This document shows, piece after piece, positions 51,503-61,411 of a stretch of 64,000 nucleotides of DNA. The translations under genes were made by a program, and so were the position numbers. Where the stretch lies: assembly GCA_030539395.1 (NCBI GenBank), contig JAUNSC010000004.1, positions 60,465-124,464 of the forward strand. Reading direction: 5' to 3'. The stretch is from Eubacteriales bacterium (GTDB lineage Bacteria; Bacillota; Clostridia; Lachnospirales; Lachnospiraceae). The stretch's first letter is position 1. Each line of letters begins with the position of its first letter. A model generated the notes under the pieces. It saw nothing but the letters and a program-made list of their open reading frames with translations. It was not told the origin of the DNA and ran no database searches.

Positions 51503-52423
51503 TTATAATAAATAACATAGTGTCATAAGCAGCGCAATTACCGTGATCGATATTTTTCCTGAAATATATTTTGTAACAGGAATGCCGATGGTTTTCAGCA
51601 TTTGAGATGACTGTGCGATACAGCATAGTCCACCAAATGCAGCATATGCAATTTGAAGCATATATTTAAATTCAAAGCATACCGGTAATGCAGATGCCAT
51701 ATGGATTCCATTGCTGACTTCCAAAAGACCAGCCAATAAAGAACCTGAAAATTGATTCAGGAAAGGAATGCATCCTATTGCAGTGACTATCATGGAAAAA
51801 AGTACAACATAACTTCCCAGTTTTGTGATATTTACAATACTGTCAGATATACAGACATCAACCACATCAAATTGGATTGCAGTGGGAGATGTCTTGTTTT
51901 TTGACAATGTACTATTATCTTTGATGCTTCTGTACCGGTGATTAGAAAACAGCCCAAAAAGAACAGGCGCTCCATACAAAATGGTGAGTGTTGGAATCAT
52001 CCGGGAGGACGAATCCAGATGCTTAAGTACAAGATAGTTCGTCAGGAATGCCGGACTGATATTATTGCAGAATAATACAAGATAAGAGGCTTCATGTTTT
52101 GAAATCAGATTTTGTGCACGCATGTCTGCCAGGGTCTTGGCACCCATTGGACAGCCGCACAAAAAACCGGTAAGGAGCGCATATACACCAAATGGACTAA
52201 TACCGAGAAAATGTTCAAAGGGTGGGGAGATAAAGCTTGCAAAACAGTATGCCATTCCTGTATTCAGAAGAAGATTTGACAGGATCATTACCGGAAACAA
52301 AGCAGGCACCAGCGATTCATACCATAATATCAGGCCGTTTGCTGCGGCTGAAAAACTGATTTCAGGAAAAGAGACCGTGAACAGAAAAAATGCAGGCAAA
52401 AGAAAGTAAATCGCTTTTTTCAT
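51503..52423 (-). CDS. ylbJ: YlbJ-like sporulation integral membrane protein (nucleoside-recognition/Gate domain)
   Basis: A 306-residue protein with about eight membrane segments. The Gate/nucleoside-recognition signatures are visible: LVPALFPVMILSNLLL, LLTGFLCGCPMGAKTL and YLVLFCNNISPAFLTNY. In Bacillus, ylbJ lies near coaD and contributes to spore development; the position here is the same. The start at 52423 has GAGGAGG upstream; an extension of 36 codons from 52531 overlaps the alarmone-synthetase promoter and is rejected. Confidence 0.85.
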   Translation of the reverse strand: MKKAIYFLLPAFFLFTVSFPEISFSAAANGLILWYESLVPALFPVMILSNLLLNTGMAYCFASFISPPFEHFLGISPFGVYALLTGFLCGCPMGAKTLADMRAQNLISKHEASYLVLFCNNISPAFLTNYLVLKHLDSSSRMIPTLTILYGAPVLFGLFSNHRYRSIKDNSTLSKNKTSPTAIQFDVVDVCISDSIVNITKLGSYVVLFSMIVTAIGCIPFLNQFSGSLLAGLLEVSNGIHMASALPVCFEFKYMLQIAYAAFGGLCCIAQSSQMLKTIGIPVTKYISGKISITVIALLMTLCYLL

Positions 52424-52450
52424 TATCCTCCTCACAGATTTGCGGTGTAG

Positions 52451-52479
52451 TTGAACCGTTTTTAGGGATGTGTTATACT
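52451..52479 (+). promoter_or_regulatory. promoter for the alarmone-synthetase operon
   Basis: TTGAAC (52451-52456), 17-base spacer, TATACT (52474-52479). The leader of about 75 bases ends in AGGAGGT. Confidence 0.7.
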
Positions 52480-52559
52480 TTATTTCAGATATTTTGTGAT
52501 TAGAACGTAAAGAAGTACATAAGAGGGCCAAATTAGTTAAAAAGTCAGGAGGTTATTTT

Positions 52560-53384
52560 ATGGAAATACTGATCTGGAGAAATTTGTTGGACCCATATGA
52601 CCTTGCAGTTAAAGAATTGATTACTAAATTTGAACATATCAGATACGAACATAAAGCAAGGGGAATTTATTGTCCAATTGAACAAGTTACAGGCCGTGTA
52701 AAAACCATTTCCAGCATTCTGGATAAAATGCAGAAGAAAAAGATTGATTTTTCAGAGCTTGAAACCAGATTGGAGGATATTGCCGGCATCCGTATTATTT
52801 GTCAGTTTGTGGAGGATATTCCAAAGGTAGTGAACCTGATCCATGAGAGAAAAGATATGACGATCATTCATGAGAAAAATTACATTGACCATGTTAAATC
52901 CAGCGGTTATCGCAGTTATCATGTAATCATAGAGTATGAAGTCCATACGATGGATGGTCTCAAAAAGATTCAGGCTGAAATACAGATAAGAACGATGGGA
53001 ATGAATTTCTGGAGTACTATTGAACATTCCCTTCAATACAAATATAAGCAGAATATACCGGAGCATTTGAAAGAAAAGCTCCTGAAATCATCAGAGGCCA
53101 TTGTCCTTTTAGACCAGGTAATGTCACAGGTCAGAGAAGAAATCATGGATGCGCAGAATTCCATGCAGCTTCAGGCAAATCTGATATCAGAAATTTTGAA
53201 TAATATCCAGAATCTCTATAAAGTTGCAAATAACAGGGAAGTGTTAAAAATACAGGAAGAATTTTATGAAATCTATCTTCAGAACGATTTGGAAAAGCTG
53301 GAACGGTTCCATAAACAGCTTGATATTATTTCAGAAGGCTACCGGGCACAAAGCCTGAATTTTGAAAATGAGGAAGTGACCTGA
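52560..53384 (+). CDS. small alarmone synthetase, RelA/SpoT synthetase domain only
   Basis: Makes (p)ppGpp from ATP and GDP/GTP. The 274-residue protein has a synthetase domain alone: RLEDIAGIRIICQFVEDI, the substrate loop VKSSGYRSYHVII, and the catalytic EIQIRTMGMNFWSTIEHSL. No HD hydrolase, TGS or ACT domain is present, so it matches the RelQ/SAS1 type. C-terminal helices (about residues 190-260) would form the tetramer. The longer C-terminus than Bacillus YjbM is noted. The rRNA methyltransferase starts on its last base (TGATG). Confidence 0.93.
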   Translation: MEILIWRNLLDPYDLAVKELITKFEHIRYEHKARGIYCPIEQVTGRVKTISSILDKMQKKKIDFSELETRLEDIAGIRIICQFVEDIPKVVNLIHERKDMTIIHEKNYIDHVKSSGYRSYHVIIEYEVHTMDGLKKIQAEIQIRTMGMNFWSTIEHSLQYKYKQNIPEHLKEKLLKSSEAIVLLDQVMSQVREEIMDAQNSMQLQANLISEILNNIQNLYKVANNREVLKIQEEFYEIYLQNDLEKLERFHKQLDIISEGYRAQSLNFENEEVT

Positions 53385-54736
53385 TGCAGTTACCACAGGA
53401 ATTTCTTGAACGCATGAAAACGCTGCTTGGCGGGGAATTCGATGATTTTTTAAAAAGTTATGAAGAAAAAAGCGTCCAGGGGCTCAGAGTAAACACAGAA
53501 AAAATATCTGTAGAAGATTTTCAGAAGCTTGTACCGTTTCATCTTGAACAGATACCCTGGACAGAAAACGGTTTTTATACAGAAGAGACAGATGCTGTTA
53601 CAAAGCATCCTTACTATTATGCCGGTTTGTATTATGTGCAGGAGCCAAGTGCTATGCTCCCAGCAGCTCTTTTGGAAGCAGAACCGGGAGATAAAATACT
53701 GGATTTATGTGCTGCTCCGGGCGGGAAGGCAACAGAGCTGGGAAGCAGACTTCACCGAAAGGGGCTTTTAGTGGCAAATGACATCAGTCATTCCAGAGCA
53801 AAGGCTCTTCTAAAAAATCTGGAACTGAACGGAATCGGAAATGTGTTTGTATGCAGTGAGGAACCGGATAAGCTTTCAGATATATATGAAGATTTTTTCG
53901 ATAAGATTCTTGTAGATGCACCATGTTCCGGCGAAGGCATGTTCCGGAGGGATTCTTCCCTGATAAAAGCCTGGCTGGAACATGGACCGGAATATTATGC
54001 CGAAATTCAGAAAAGGATTCTGGATGCTGCGGTTAAAATGTTAAAATGGGGCGGAAAAATGGTATATTCTACCTGTACTTTTTCCCCTGAAGAAGATGAA
54101 GGAATTGTACGATATATATGTGAAAACCATAAGGATATGGAAGTTATATATACCGAAGCGGGAGAGACCGGAAGACGTTTATTTCCCCACCGCGTAAAAG
54201 GTGAAGGCCATTTTGCTGTCATTCTGCAAAAACGTTCGTTTGAAACAAAACAACTGACTGCTGACACGACAACCCGTCCTTTAACTGATTTTCATTTTTC
54301 AAAAAAAGCAGCTGATTTTAAAGAATGGGAATCCTTTTGTAAAGAAAGCCTGGATATGGATTTTGACGGATGGAAAATTTTTGAACTTGAAGACAGATTT
54401 TATGCATTGCCGGAACATGCAGATATCAAAAAGAAAATACGGTATCTGCGCACGGGTTTGCTCCTTGGCGAACGAAAAAAGAATCGTTTTGAACCATCTC
54501 AGGCACTTGCAATGTTTTTGAAAGCGCGGGAAGCCAAAAGTATCCTTTCTCTAAAGTGCGATGATGACCGGGTAAAACGGTACCTTAAAGGAGAAACTCT
54601 GGAAGTGCCAGAAGCAGAAGAACAAAATCTGAAGGGCTGGACACTTATCTGTGTTGATGATTATCCTCTTGGCTGGGGAAAATATGTGAATGGTACAATG
54701 CGCAATAAATATTATCCTGGATGGAGAATCATGTAA
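53384..54736 (+). CDS. NOL1/NOP2/Sun-family rRNA (cytosine-C5)-methyltransferase, RsmF-like
   Basis: A 450-residue m5C methyltransferase. The SAM site LDLCAAPGGKATELGS, LVDAPCSGEGMFRRD with the release Cys and YSTCTFSPEEDE with the catalytic Cys are intact. The C-terminal part (RYLRTGLLLGERKKNRFEPS) is the RsmF/YebU-type extension, so 16S rRNA C1407 is the most likely target by family. Start codon overlaps the previous stop. The pseudouridine synthase begins at its last base. Confidence 0.9.
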   Translation: MQLPQEFLERMKTLLGGEFDDFLKSYEEKSVQGLRVNTEKISVEDFQKLVPFHLEQIPWTENGFYTEETDAVTKHPYYYAGLYYVQEPSAMLPAALLEAEPGDKILDLCAAPGGKATELGSRLHRKGLLVANDISHSRAKALLKNLELNGIGNVFVCSEEPDKLSDIYEDFFDKILVDAPCSGEGMFRRDSSLIKAWLEHGPEYYAEIQKRILDAAVKMLKWGGKMVYSTCTFSPEEDEGIVRYICENHKDMEVIYTEAGETGRRLFPHRVKGEGHFAVILQKRSFETKQLTADTTTRPLTDFHFSKKAADFKEWESFCKESLDMDFDGWKIFELEDRFYALPEHADIKKKIRYLRTGLLLGERKKNRFEPSQALAMFLKAREAKSILSLKCDDDRVKRYLKGETLEVPEAEEQNLKGWTLICVDDYPLGWGKYVNGTMRNKYYPGWRIM

Positions 54737-55446
54737 TGGCGAAAGTAAGCAGACTTGACAAATATCTGGCAAACAGCGGTGCCGGAACCCGCAGTGAGGT
54801 AAAGGACTTTATCCGAAAAGGCTGTGTGACAGTCAATGGTTTGATATGCAAAAAACCTGAACAGAAGATCGATGAAGAAGCAGATCGTGTCTGTCTGAAT
54901 GACGAAATTATTTCCTATACAGAATTTGAATACTATATGTTTTATAAGCCAGCAGGATGTGTGACGGCAACTCAGGATAATACCCATAAAACAGTTATGG
55001 ACTATATCGTATCTTCCAGAAAAAAAGAATTATTCCCGGTGGGACGGCTTGATATTGATACCGAAGGACTTCTTTTGATTACAAACAATGGTGAATTAGC
55101 GCACAGACTTCTTTCTCCGGCTCATCATGTGACAAAAGCATATTATGCCCGGATCGACGGACGGATTACAGAAAAGGAAATACAGGCTTTTGCACAGGGA
55201 CTGGATATCGGAGAAGCAAGAAAAACAATGCCCGCCATACTGGAAGTGATTTCATGCGGTGAGACATCACAGGTGGTTGTTAAAATTCGGGAGGGAAAGT
55301 TTCATCAGATAAAAAGAATGTTTCATGCCGTTGGCATGGAGGTGACCTATTTAAAAAGAATTTCCATGGGCAACTTGAAGCTTGATGAAACTTTGGAAAA
55401 AGGACAGTATCGTCCATTAACGGAAGAAGAAATAGCATTGCTTTAA
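54736..55446 (+). CDS. RsuA-family pseudouridine synthase
   Basis: A 236-residue enzyme with an N-terminal S4 domain ([20 protein letters not shown]) and a RsuA/RluB-type catalytic domain with D105 in [13 protein letters not shown] and [12 protein letters not shown]. The size suits RsuA (16S Psi516); RluB/RluF are longer. Start at 54736 (TAATG overlap with the methyltransferase stop) with GGAGAA upstream; an ATG five codons earlier lacks room for a site. Confidence 0.9.
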   Translation: MAKVSRLDKYLANSGAGTRSEVKDFIRKGCVTVNGLICKKPEQKIDEEADRVCLNDEIISYTEFEYYMFYKPAGCVTATQDNTHKTVMDYIVSSRKKELFPVGRLDIDTEGLLLITNNGELAHRLLSPAHHVTKAYYARIDGRITEKEIQAFAQGLDIGEARKTMPAILEVISCGETSQVVVKIREGKFHQIKRMFHAVGMEVTYLKRISMGNLKLDETLEKGQYRPLTEEEIALL

Positions 55447-55460
55447 AAAGGAGCAGCATC

Positions 55461-57386
55461 ATGAATAGCGGATTTTTACCTGTATCAAGAGATGATATGG
55501 AGGAACAGAAGATAGAGCAGCTTGATTTTGTATATGTGACAGGGGATGCCTATGTGGATCATCCCTCTTTTGGTCATGCCATTATCAGCCGCGTCCTTCA
55601 GTCAAATGGATATAGTGTTGGAATTATTCCCCAGCCTGACTGGAAAGATGAAAACAGTATTTCCATTTTGGGCGAGCCAAGACTTGGATTTCTTGTATCT
55701 GCCGGAAACATGGATTCCATGGTGAATCATTATTCTGTTTCTAAAAAAAGGCGAAAAACGGATGCGTTTACTCCCGGAGGAGTCATGGGAAAACGTCCGG
55801 ATCATGCAACGGTTGTTTACAGCAATCTCATTCGGAAAACATATAAGAAAAAGCCCATTATCATCGGTGGGATTGAAGCAAGCCTGCGTCGGCTTGCCCA
55901 TTATGACTACTGGTCCAATTCCTTAAAGCGGTCCATTCTCCTTGATTCAGGTGCAGATATTATTTCTTATGGAATGGGAGAACGATCTATTGTGGAACTT
56001 GCAGACGCCTTAAATGCGGGTATCGATGTTCATGATATTACCTTTATTGACGGAACAGTCTACAAGACAAAGGATATCTCTAATATATATGAGCCGCAGA
56101 TGCTGTATTCTTTTGATGAGTTAAAGGCAGATAAAATAAATTATGCGAAAAGTTTTTATATTCAGTACTGTAATACAGACCCGTTTTCGGCAAAAAGATT
56201 GATTGAACCATATCCAAACGGCATTTATGTGGTCCAGAATCCGCCGCAGAAACCTTTGGACCAGTCAGAAATGGATAAGGTATATGCCCTGCCATATATG
56301 AGGACATATCATCCGTCCTATGAAAAAGACGGAGGCGTGCCTGCGATTGAGGAAGTAAAATATTCTCTTATCAGCAACCGCGGCTGTTTTGGCGGATGCA
56401 GTTTTTGTGCGCTGACATTTCATCAGGGAAGAATCATACAGACGAGAAGTCACGAATCGCTGCTTGCTGAAGCAGGACAGTTTATCTGGGATAAAGATTT
56501 TAAAGGATATATACACGATGTGGGAGGACCAACAGCCAATTTCCGCCATCCGGCATGTGATAAACAGCTTACAAAAGGTGTCTGTCCAAATAAGCAGTGT
56601 CTTTTTCCCACGCCCTGTAAAAATCTGAAAGCAGACCACAGAGACTATTTGAAGCTGCTCAGGAAGCTGCGTGAGCTTCCCAATGTGAAGAAGGTTTTTA
56701 TCCGCTCGGGAATTCGATTTGATTATCTCCTGGCGGATAAGGATGATACATTTTTCAGGGAACTTGTGGAATATCATGTAAGCGGACAGCTGAAAGTTGC
56801 TCCTGAACATGTATCTGATAATGTTTTGAAGATGATGGGAAAACCGTCAAACCAGGTGTATCAGAAATTTGTGGAAAAATATAAGGCATTAAACAAAAAA
56901 TGCGGAAAGAATCAGTTTCTGGTCCCGTATCTCATGTCATCCCATCCGGGATCTACGATGAAAGAAGCGGTGGAACTGGCGGAATATCTCCGTGACCTGG
57001 GATATATGCCTGAGCAGGTACAGGATTTTTATCCTACACCATCCACCATATCCACATGCATGTACTATACCGGAGTTGATCCGCGTACAATGGAAAAAGT
57101 ATATGTTCCCGTAAATCCACATGAGAAAGCAATGCAGCGTGCTTTAATACAATACCGCAACCCAAAGAATTATGATCTGGTAAAAGAAGCTTTGATAAAG
57201 GCTGGAAGGACAGATTTAATAGGATTTGACAGGAAATGTCTCATCCGTCCAGGAAAAGGTGCTGCATCTGACAGAAGAATATCCGGAAATATTGCCGAAA
57301 ATATAAATAACCGCGGAAAAACACGGACAGGAAACAGACCGCAGAAGAAAAAAACCATAAGAAACGTACACAAAAAGAAGGGATAA
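55461..57386 (+). CDS. YgiQ-family radical SAM protein
   Basis: A 641-residue member of the UPF0313/YgiQ family. Radical SAM cluster cysteines are C309, C313 and C316 (CxxxCxxC in GCFGGCSFC). An N-terminal YgiQ-specific domain ([35 protein letters not shown]) and a C-terminal basic tail follow the family pattern. A second Cys cluster ([21 protein letters not shown]) suggests an extra Fe-S centre. The reaction is not known. AAGGAG precedes the ATG, and the last codons are a Lys/Arg-rich tail. Confidence 0.9.
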   Translation: MNSGFLPVSRDDMEEQKIEQLDFVYVTGDAYVDHPSFGHAIISRVLQSNGYSVGIIPQPDWKDENSISILGEPRLGFLVSAGNMDSMVNHYSVSKKRRKTDAFTPGGVMGKRPDHATVVYSNLIRKTYKKKPIIIGGIEASLRRLAHYDYWSNSLKRSILLDSGADIISYGMGERSIVELADALNAGIDVHDITFIDGTVYKTKDISNIYEPQMLYSFDELKADKINYAKSFYIQYCNTDPFSAKRLIEPYPNGIYVVQNPPQKPLDQSEMDKVYALPYMRTYHPSYEKDGGVPAIEEVKYSLISNRGCFGGCSFCALTFHQGRIIQTRSHESLLAEAGQFIWDKDFKGYIHDVGGPTANFRHPACDKQLTKGVCPNKQCLFPTPCKNLKADHRDYLKLLRKLRELPNVKKVFIRSGIRFDYLLADKDDTFFRELVEYHVSGQLKVAPEHVSDNVLKMMGKPSNQVYQKFVEKYKALNKKCGKNQFLVPYLMSSHPGSTMKEAVELAEYLRDLGYMPEQVQDFYPTPSTISTCMYYTGVDPRTMEKVYVPVNPHEKAMQRALIQYRNPKNYDLVKEALIKAGRTDLIGFDRKCLIRPGKGAASDRRISGNIAENINNRGKTRTGNRPQKKKTIRNVHKKKG

Positions 57387-57388
57387 AG

Positions 57389-57994
57389 ATGAAGAAAGTT
57401 GCAAAAGGAAACTTCGGATATATCCGGGATCAGAAAAAAAGACGCATTATCATAACAATCATAATGTTTTCCATTCCCCTTGTAATTTATTTTACCGGAT
57501 TATTACAGACTCATACAAGAAAGAATTTGTTTACACTGGTAGCAATTCTTGGATGCCTTCCCGCAAGCAAAAGTGCGGTGGGGATGATTTTGATCTGCCT
57601 TCAAAAACCAATGGAAAAAGTACTGTATGATAAAATCCTGCCCCATGTGCGTGATCTTACAGTTATTTATGACACTGTAGTCAGTGCATATGAAAAGAAT
57701 ACACAGCTGCCTTGTATTGTGATCAGCGGATTAAATGTGATCTGTTATTGTGAGGATACAAAAGTGAACAGCAGCTTTGTAGAAAGCCATATTAAGAAGA
57801 TTTTACAGTCAAATGGCTATAAAGCTAATGTAAAGATATTTACTGATCTGAATCATTTTCTTCGAAGAGTAGATGAGCTTTATGCTCACAGAGAAGAGTT
57901 GGAAAAAGATGTGCCATTTACACCGGATGAACGATATCCGGATGCAACGAGAAATGAGCTTGTGAAAGCAGTGCTTCTTGCCATATCAGTCTGA
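57389..57994 (+). CDS. uncharacterised 201-residue protein with two membrane helices
   Basis: I do not recognise a named family. Residues 1-18 are basic (MKKVAKGNFGYIRDQKKRR), two hydrophobic segments follow (about 20-40 and 45-66, with LPASKSAVGMILICLQKP), and a soluble C-terminal domain of about 130 residues contains VIYDTVVSAYEK, CIVISGLNVICYC and HIKKILQSNGY. It starts two bases after ygiQ (with AAAGAAGGGAT upstream) and 14 bases before the RluA-family gene, so it is inside the RNA-modification operon. It could be a membrane-linked accessory factor; no more can be said. Confidence 0.7.
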   Translation: MKKVAKGNFGYIRDQKKRRIIITIIMFSIPLVIYFTGLLQTHTRKNLFTLVAILGCLPASKSAVGMILICLQKPMEKVLYDKILPHVRDLTVIYDTVVSAYEKNTQLPCIVISGLNVICYCEDTKVNSSFVESHIKKILQSNGYKANVKIFTDLNHFLRRVDELYAHREELEKDVPFTPDERYPDATRNELVKAVLLAISV

Positions 57995-58008
57995 GTATAG
58001 AGGGTATT

Positions 58009-59016
58009 ATGAAGGAGATTATCATAAATGATAAAGATGCCGGTCAAAGGTTTGATAAACTTCTTGTCCGCTATCTTGGAAATGCGCCGGTCAGTTTTCT
58101 GTACAAAATGATGCGAAAAAAGAATATTACTCTGAACGGCAAAAAAGCATCCGGAAAGGAAATGCTTTCTAAAGGAGATATCGTACGTATTTTCTTTTCC
58201 GATGAAACATATGAAAAATTTACAACAAAAACGACAGAGATTTTGCAGCCCAAAGTGCAGCCACTTGAAAGATCAAAAATTATCTATGAAGATATGAACA
58301 TTCTTGTGGCAGATAAACCGGCAGGAGTTTTATCGCAAAAAAGTAAAACAACAGATATTTCCATTAACGAAGAAATCTTGAAATATCTTCTGGAGAGCGG
58401 GGAATTGACATCAGATGATATGGCAAGAGTACGCCCTTCCGTCTGCAACCGGCTGGACAGAAATACAAGCGGACTGATTCTTGCAGGAAAAACCCTTGCA
58501 GGACTGCAGACCTTATCAGAACTTTTAAGAAGCCGGGAATTCCATAAATATTATCTTTGTCTGGTCCATGGAAAAATGGAGGGTACACAGCGTCTTGATG
58601 GATATCTGTGGAAAAATGAAAAGAATAATAAAGTTACGGTTCTCTCAGAAGAACAGATACAGTCCGGCACATATCATGATGCAAAGCCGATTTCCACCCG
58701 GTACCATGTACTTGGCAGTGACGGTGAGGTTACACTTCTGGAAGTTCTCCTGATTACCGGACGTTCTCATCAGATACGCGCACATCTTGCAAGTATTGGT
58801 CACCCCATCCTGGGGGATGTAAAATATGGAAAAGCGAATGCTTCGGGATGCCTGGAGAAAAAGTATGACCTGAAATACCAGCTCCTTCATTCTTATAAAA
58901 TGATTTTTCCGGAGATAACAGGGAAACTGTCCTATCTGTCAGGACAGACTTTTGAAGCACCGCTGCCAAAAACTTTTGATAGAATAGTGAAAGAGCATAT
59001 AAAAGGAGAAAACTGA
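58009..59016 (+). CDS. RluA-family pseudouridine synthase with S4 domain
   Basis: A 335-residue enzyme. The S4 domain is residues 11-75 (AGQRFDKLLVRYLG, ITLNGKKASG), and the RluA catalytic site is D150 in CNRLDRNTSGLILAGK; ADKPAGVLSQ and GRSHQIRAHLASIGHPILGD are family blocks. The target (RluC/RluD-type, 23S rRNA) cannot be fixed by eye. recU overlaps the stop codon (TGATG). Confidence 0.92.
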   Translation: MKEIIINDKDAGQRFDKLLVRYLGNAPVSFLYKMMRKKNITLNGKKASGKEMLSKGDIVRIFFSDETYEKFTTKTTEILQPKVQPLERSKIIYEDMNILVADKPAGVLSQKSKTTDISINEEILKYLLESGELTSDDMARVRPSVCNRLDRNTSGLILAGKTLAGLQTLSELLRSREFHKYYLCLVHGKMEGTQRLDGYLWKNEKNNKVTVLSEEQIQSGTYHDAKPISTRYHVLGSDGEVTLLEVLLITGRSHQIRAHLASIGHPILGDVKYGKANASGCLEKKYDLKYQLLHSYKMIFPEITGKLSYLSGQTFEAPLPKTFDRIVKEHIKGEN

Positions 59017-59549
59017 TGGCAACCTGGAATTCCAGAGGTTTGAGAGGTTCTCTTCTGGAAGATCTGATAAACCGTTCCAATGAAACATATCTGGAAAAGG
59101 GATTGGCATTGATCCAGAAGATACCAACTCCCATTACCCCGATAAAAATTGATAAAGAAAGCAGACATATCACACTTGCCTATTTTGATCAGAAAAGTAC
59201 CGTGGATTATATCGGCTGTGTCCAGGGGGTGCCTGTATGTTTTGATGCAAAAGAATGTACAACCGATACCTTCGCACTTCAAAATATACATCCGCATCAG
59301 ATGAAGTTTATGGCAGAATTTGAAATGCAGGGTGGTATTGCATTTTTCATTATTTATTATACGGGCCGTGATGAAATATATTATCTGCCCTATAAAGATG
59401 TGAAAAAATTTTGGGAGCGTAAGGAAACTGGCGGGCGTAAAAGCTTTCGGTTTGAAGAAATTGACCATTCTTACCGGCTCCATCAGGGAAACGGTGTTCT
59501 TGTTCCGTATCTTGACGGCCTGCAGAAGGATTTATTGACCAGGGATTGA
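59016..59549 (+). CDS. recU: Holliday junction resolvase RecU
   Basis: A 177-residue nuclease that cuts Holliday junctions in Firmicutes, working with RuvAB (ruvA and ruvB are at 31797 and 32424). NSRGLRGSLLEDLINRSNETY, KIPTPITPI and STVDYIGCVQG are RecU landmarks. The catalytic set is D64, D77 and K79 with the family spacing 13 and 15; the middle residue is Asp where Bacillus RecU has Glu. The N-terminal extension of Bacillus RecU is absent. The gene's TGA lies within the TTGACA of the his promoter. Confidence 0.9.
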   Translation: MATWNSRGLRGSLLEDLINRSNETYLEKGLALIQKIPTPITPIKIDKESRHITLAYFDQKSTVDYIGCVQGVPVCFDAKECTTDTFALQNIHPHQMKFMAEFEMQGGIAFFIIYYTGRDEIYYLPYKDVKKFWERKETGGRKSFRFEEIDHSYRLHQGNGVLVPYLDGLQKDLLTRD

Positions 59550-59574
59550 CATTTTATGAGACTATACGTATAAT
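59546..59574 (+). promoter_or_regulatory. perfect-consensus sigma-A promoter for hisZGD
   Basis: TTGACA (59546-59551), 17-base spacer, TATAAT (59569-59574). The -35 box overlaps the recU stop codon. The leader of about 50 bases is too short for a T-box. Confidence 0.85.
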
Positions 59575-59632
59575 GTACGTTAGTTTGTGGTTTTAACACA
59601 CTACCATGATAAAGTGCAGGAGAGAATTGTTT

Positions 59633-60766
59633 ATGATAAAGAGACTGCTTCATACTCCCGAGGGAGTGCGTGATATATATAATGAAGAGTGCGAAAGAAA
59701 ACTCTGGCTTCAAAGTACGCTTCATGAGGTGCTTCATTCTTATGGATACAGAGACATTGAAACACCGACATTTGAATATTTTGATGTCTTCAGCCATGAT
59801 GTTGGTACGATTCCATCAAACGAATTATATAAATTCTTTGACCGTGAAGGCAATACACTGGTTTTGCGGCCTGATATTACACCGTCCATTGCCAGAGCTG
59901 TAGCAAAATATTTCAGTGAGGATGCCGGAACAATCCGTCTTTGCTATGAAGGACAGACTTTCATCAATAATTCCAGCTACCAGGGGCGTTTGAAAGAAAG
60001 CACGCATCTGGGAGCAGAGATGATAGGAGAGGACAATCCACAGGCGGATGCGGAAAGTATTGCAATGGTGGTAGACTGTCTGAAGAGGGCCGGACTGGAA
60101 GAGTTCCAGATCAGCATTGGTCAGGTGGAATTTTATAAAAGTATTGTAAAAGACATCCTGATGGATGAAGAGACAGAGAATGAATTAAAAGACTTCATTT
60201 CAAACCGAAACATTTTCGGCGTTGAGACACTGCTTTCAAATCTGGAAATAGGAGATACTGCAAAAGAAACACTACTTTCTCTGCCTTCTCTTTATGGCTC
60301 TGTGGATGTGCTGGACCGGGCAGAAAAACTTGCTTTTAATGACGGAGCAAAAGAAGCAGTCAGCAGATTGAAGGAAGTATATAAGATTTTGGAATATTAT
60401 GGTATTACCCGTTATATCAGTTTTGATTTGAGTATGCTAAGCCGTTATAACTATTATACAGGTATTTTCTTCAGAGGTTATACCTTTGGAACAGGAGACG
60501 CTGTGGTAAAAGGCGGGCGCTATGATAATCTTCTGAGACATTTTGGAAAGAATGCACCTTCCATCGGCTTTGTTGTGGTTATTGACCAGCTTTTATCAGC
60601 AATTTTCAGGCAAAATATAATGTTGCCGTCTGAAAGAAAAATTGTTCAGGTAAAATATACAAAAGAGACCCAGAAAGAAGCCATTTCACATGCACAAAAA
60701 ATGAGAGCGGAAGGGAAAGCAGTTGCTTTATATCTGGACAGAGGGGACAGGGAGGAAACAAAATGA
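59633..60766 (+). CDS. hisZ: ATP phosphoribosyltransferase regulatory subunit
   Basis: A 377-residue HisRS paralogue that activates the short form of HisG. It has class II synthetase motif remnants ([53 protein letters not shown]) but no C-terminal tRNA anticodon domain like that of HisRS. The neighbouring HisG is the short type that needs HisZ. Start at 59633 with GCAGGAGAG upstream; an in-frame ATG at 59606 is less likely. hisG overlaps its stop (ATGA). Confidence 0.93.
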   Translation: MIKRLLHTPEGVRDIYNEECERKLWLQSTLHEVLHSYGYRDIETPTFEYFDVFSHDVGTIPSNELYKFFDREGNTLVLRPDITPSIARAVAKYFSEDAGTIRLCYEGQTFINNSSYQGRLKESTHLGAEMIGEDNPQADAESIAMVVDCLKRAGLEEFQISIGQVEFYKSIVKDILMDEETENELKDFISNRNIFGVETLLSNLEIGDTAKETLLSLPSLYGSVDVLDRAEKLAFNDGAKEAVSRLKEVYKILEYYGITRYISFDLSMLSRYNYYTGIFFRGYTFGTGDAVVKGGRYDNLLRHFGKNAPSIGFVVVIDQLLSAIFRQNIMLPSERKIVQVKYTKETQKEAISHAQKMRAEGKAVALYLDRGDREETK

Positions 60767-61398
60767 GATATCTGACAATTGCCCTTACAAAGGGCCGTCT
60801 GGCCAAACAGACGCTGGCTCTTCTGGAAAAGACCGGGATCTGCTGCGAAGAGATGAAAGATCCGGACACCAGAAAACTGATTTTTGTAAACGAGGAACTG
60901 AAGCTGAAATTCTTTCTTGCGAAAGGACCGGATGTTCCTACGTATGTAGAATACGGAGCAGCTGATATTGGTGTTGTGGGAAAAGATACGATCGATGAAG
61001 AAGGACGTAAGTTATATGAGGTCCTTGACCTTGGTTTTGGTAAATGCAGGATGTGTGTCTGCGGTCCGGCAAAAGCCAGAGAATTACTGAAGCATCAGGA
61101 GCAGATAAGAGTTGCAACAAAATATCCCCATATTGCCAAAGAATATTTTTATAACAAAAAACATCAGACTGTTGAGATCATTAAGTTGAATGGCTCCATT
61201 GAGCTTGCGCCGATCGTAGGACTGGCAGAAGTAATTGTAGATATTGTGGAGACCGGTTCAACTTTACGTGAAAATGGTCTTGAAGTACTTGAAGAAGTAT
61301 GTCCGCTGTCTGCCAGAGTAGTTGTGAATCGCGTCAGCATGCAGATGGAAAGTGAACGTATTACTAAAATTTTGAATGATCTAAAGAGTGTACTATAA
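60763..61398 (+). CDS. hisG: ATP phosphoribosyltransferase, short form
   Basis: First step of histidine synthesis: ATP plus PRPP to phosphoribosyl-ATP. At 211 residues it lacks the C-terminal regulatory domain of the long form. [46 protein letters not shown] and the PRPP loop [15 protein letters not shown] are present. It is in the usual hisZ-hisG-hisD order. Confidence 0.96.
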   Translation: MRYLTIALTKGRLAKQTLALLEKTGICCEEMKDPDTRKLIFVNEELKLKFFLAKGPDVPTYVEYGAADIGVVGKDTIDEEGRKLYEVLDLGFGKCRMCVCGPAKARELLKHQEQIRVATKYPHIAKEYFYNKKHQTVEIIKLNGSIELAPIVGLAEVIVDIVETGSTLRENGLEVLEEVCPLSARVVVNRVSMQMESERITKILNDLKSVL

Positions 61399-61411
61399 GG
61401 AGACCAGTATA

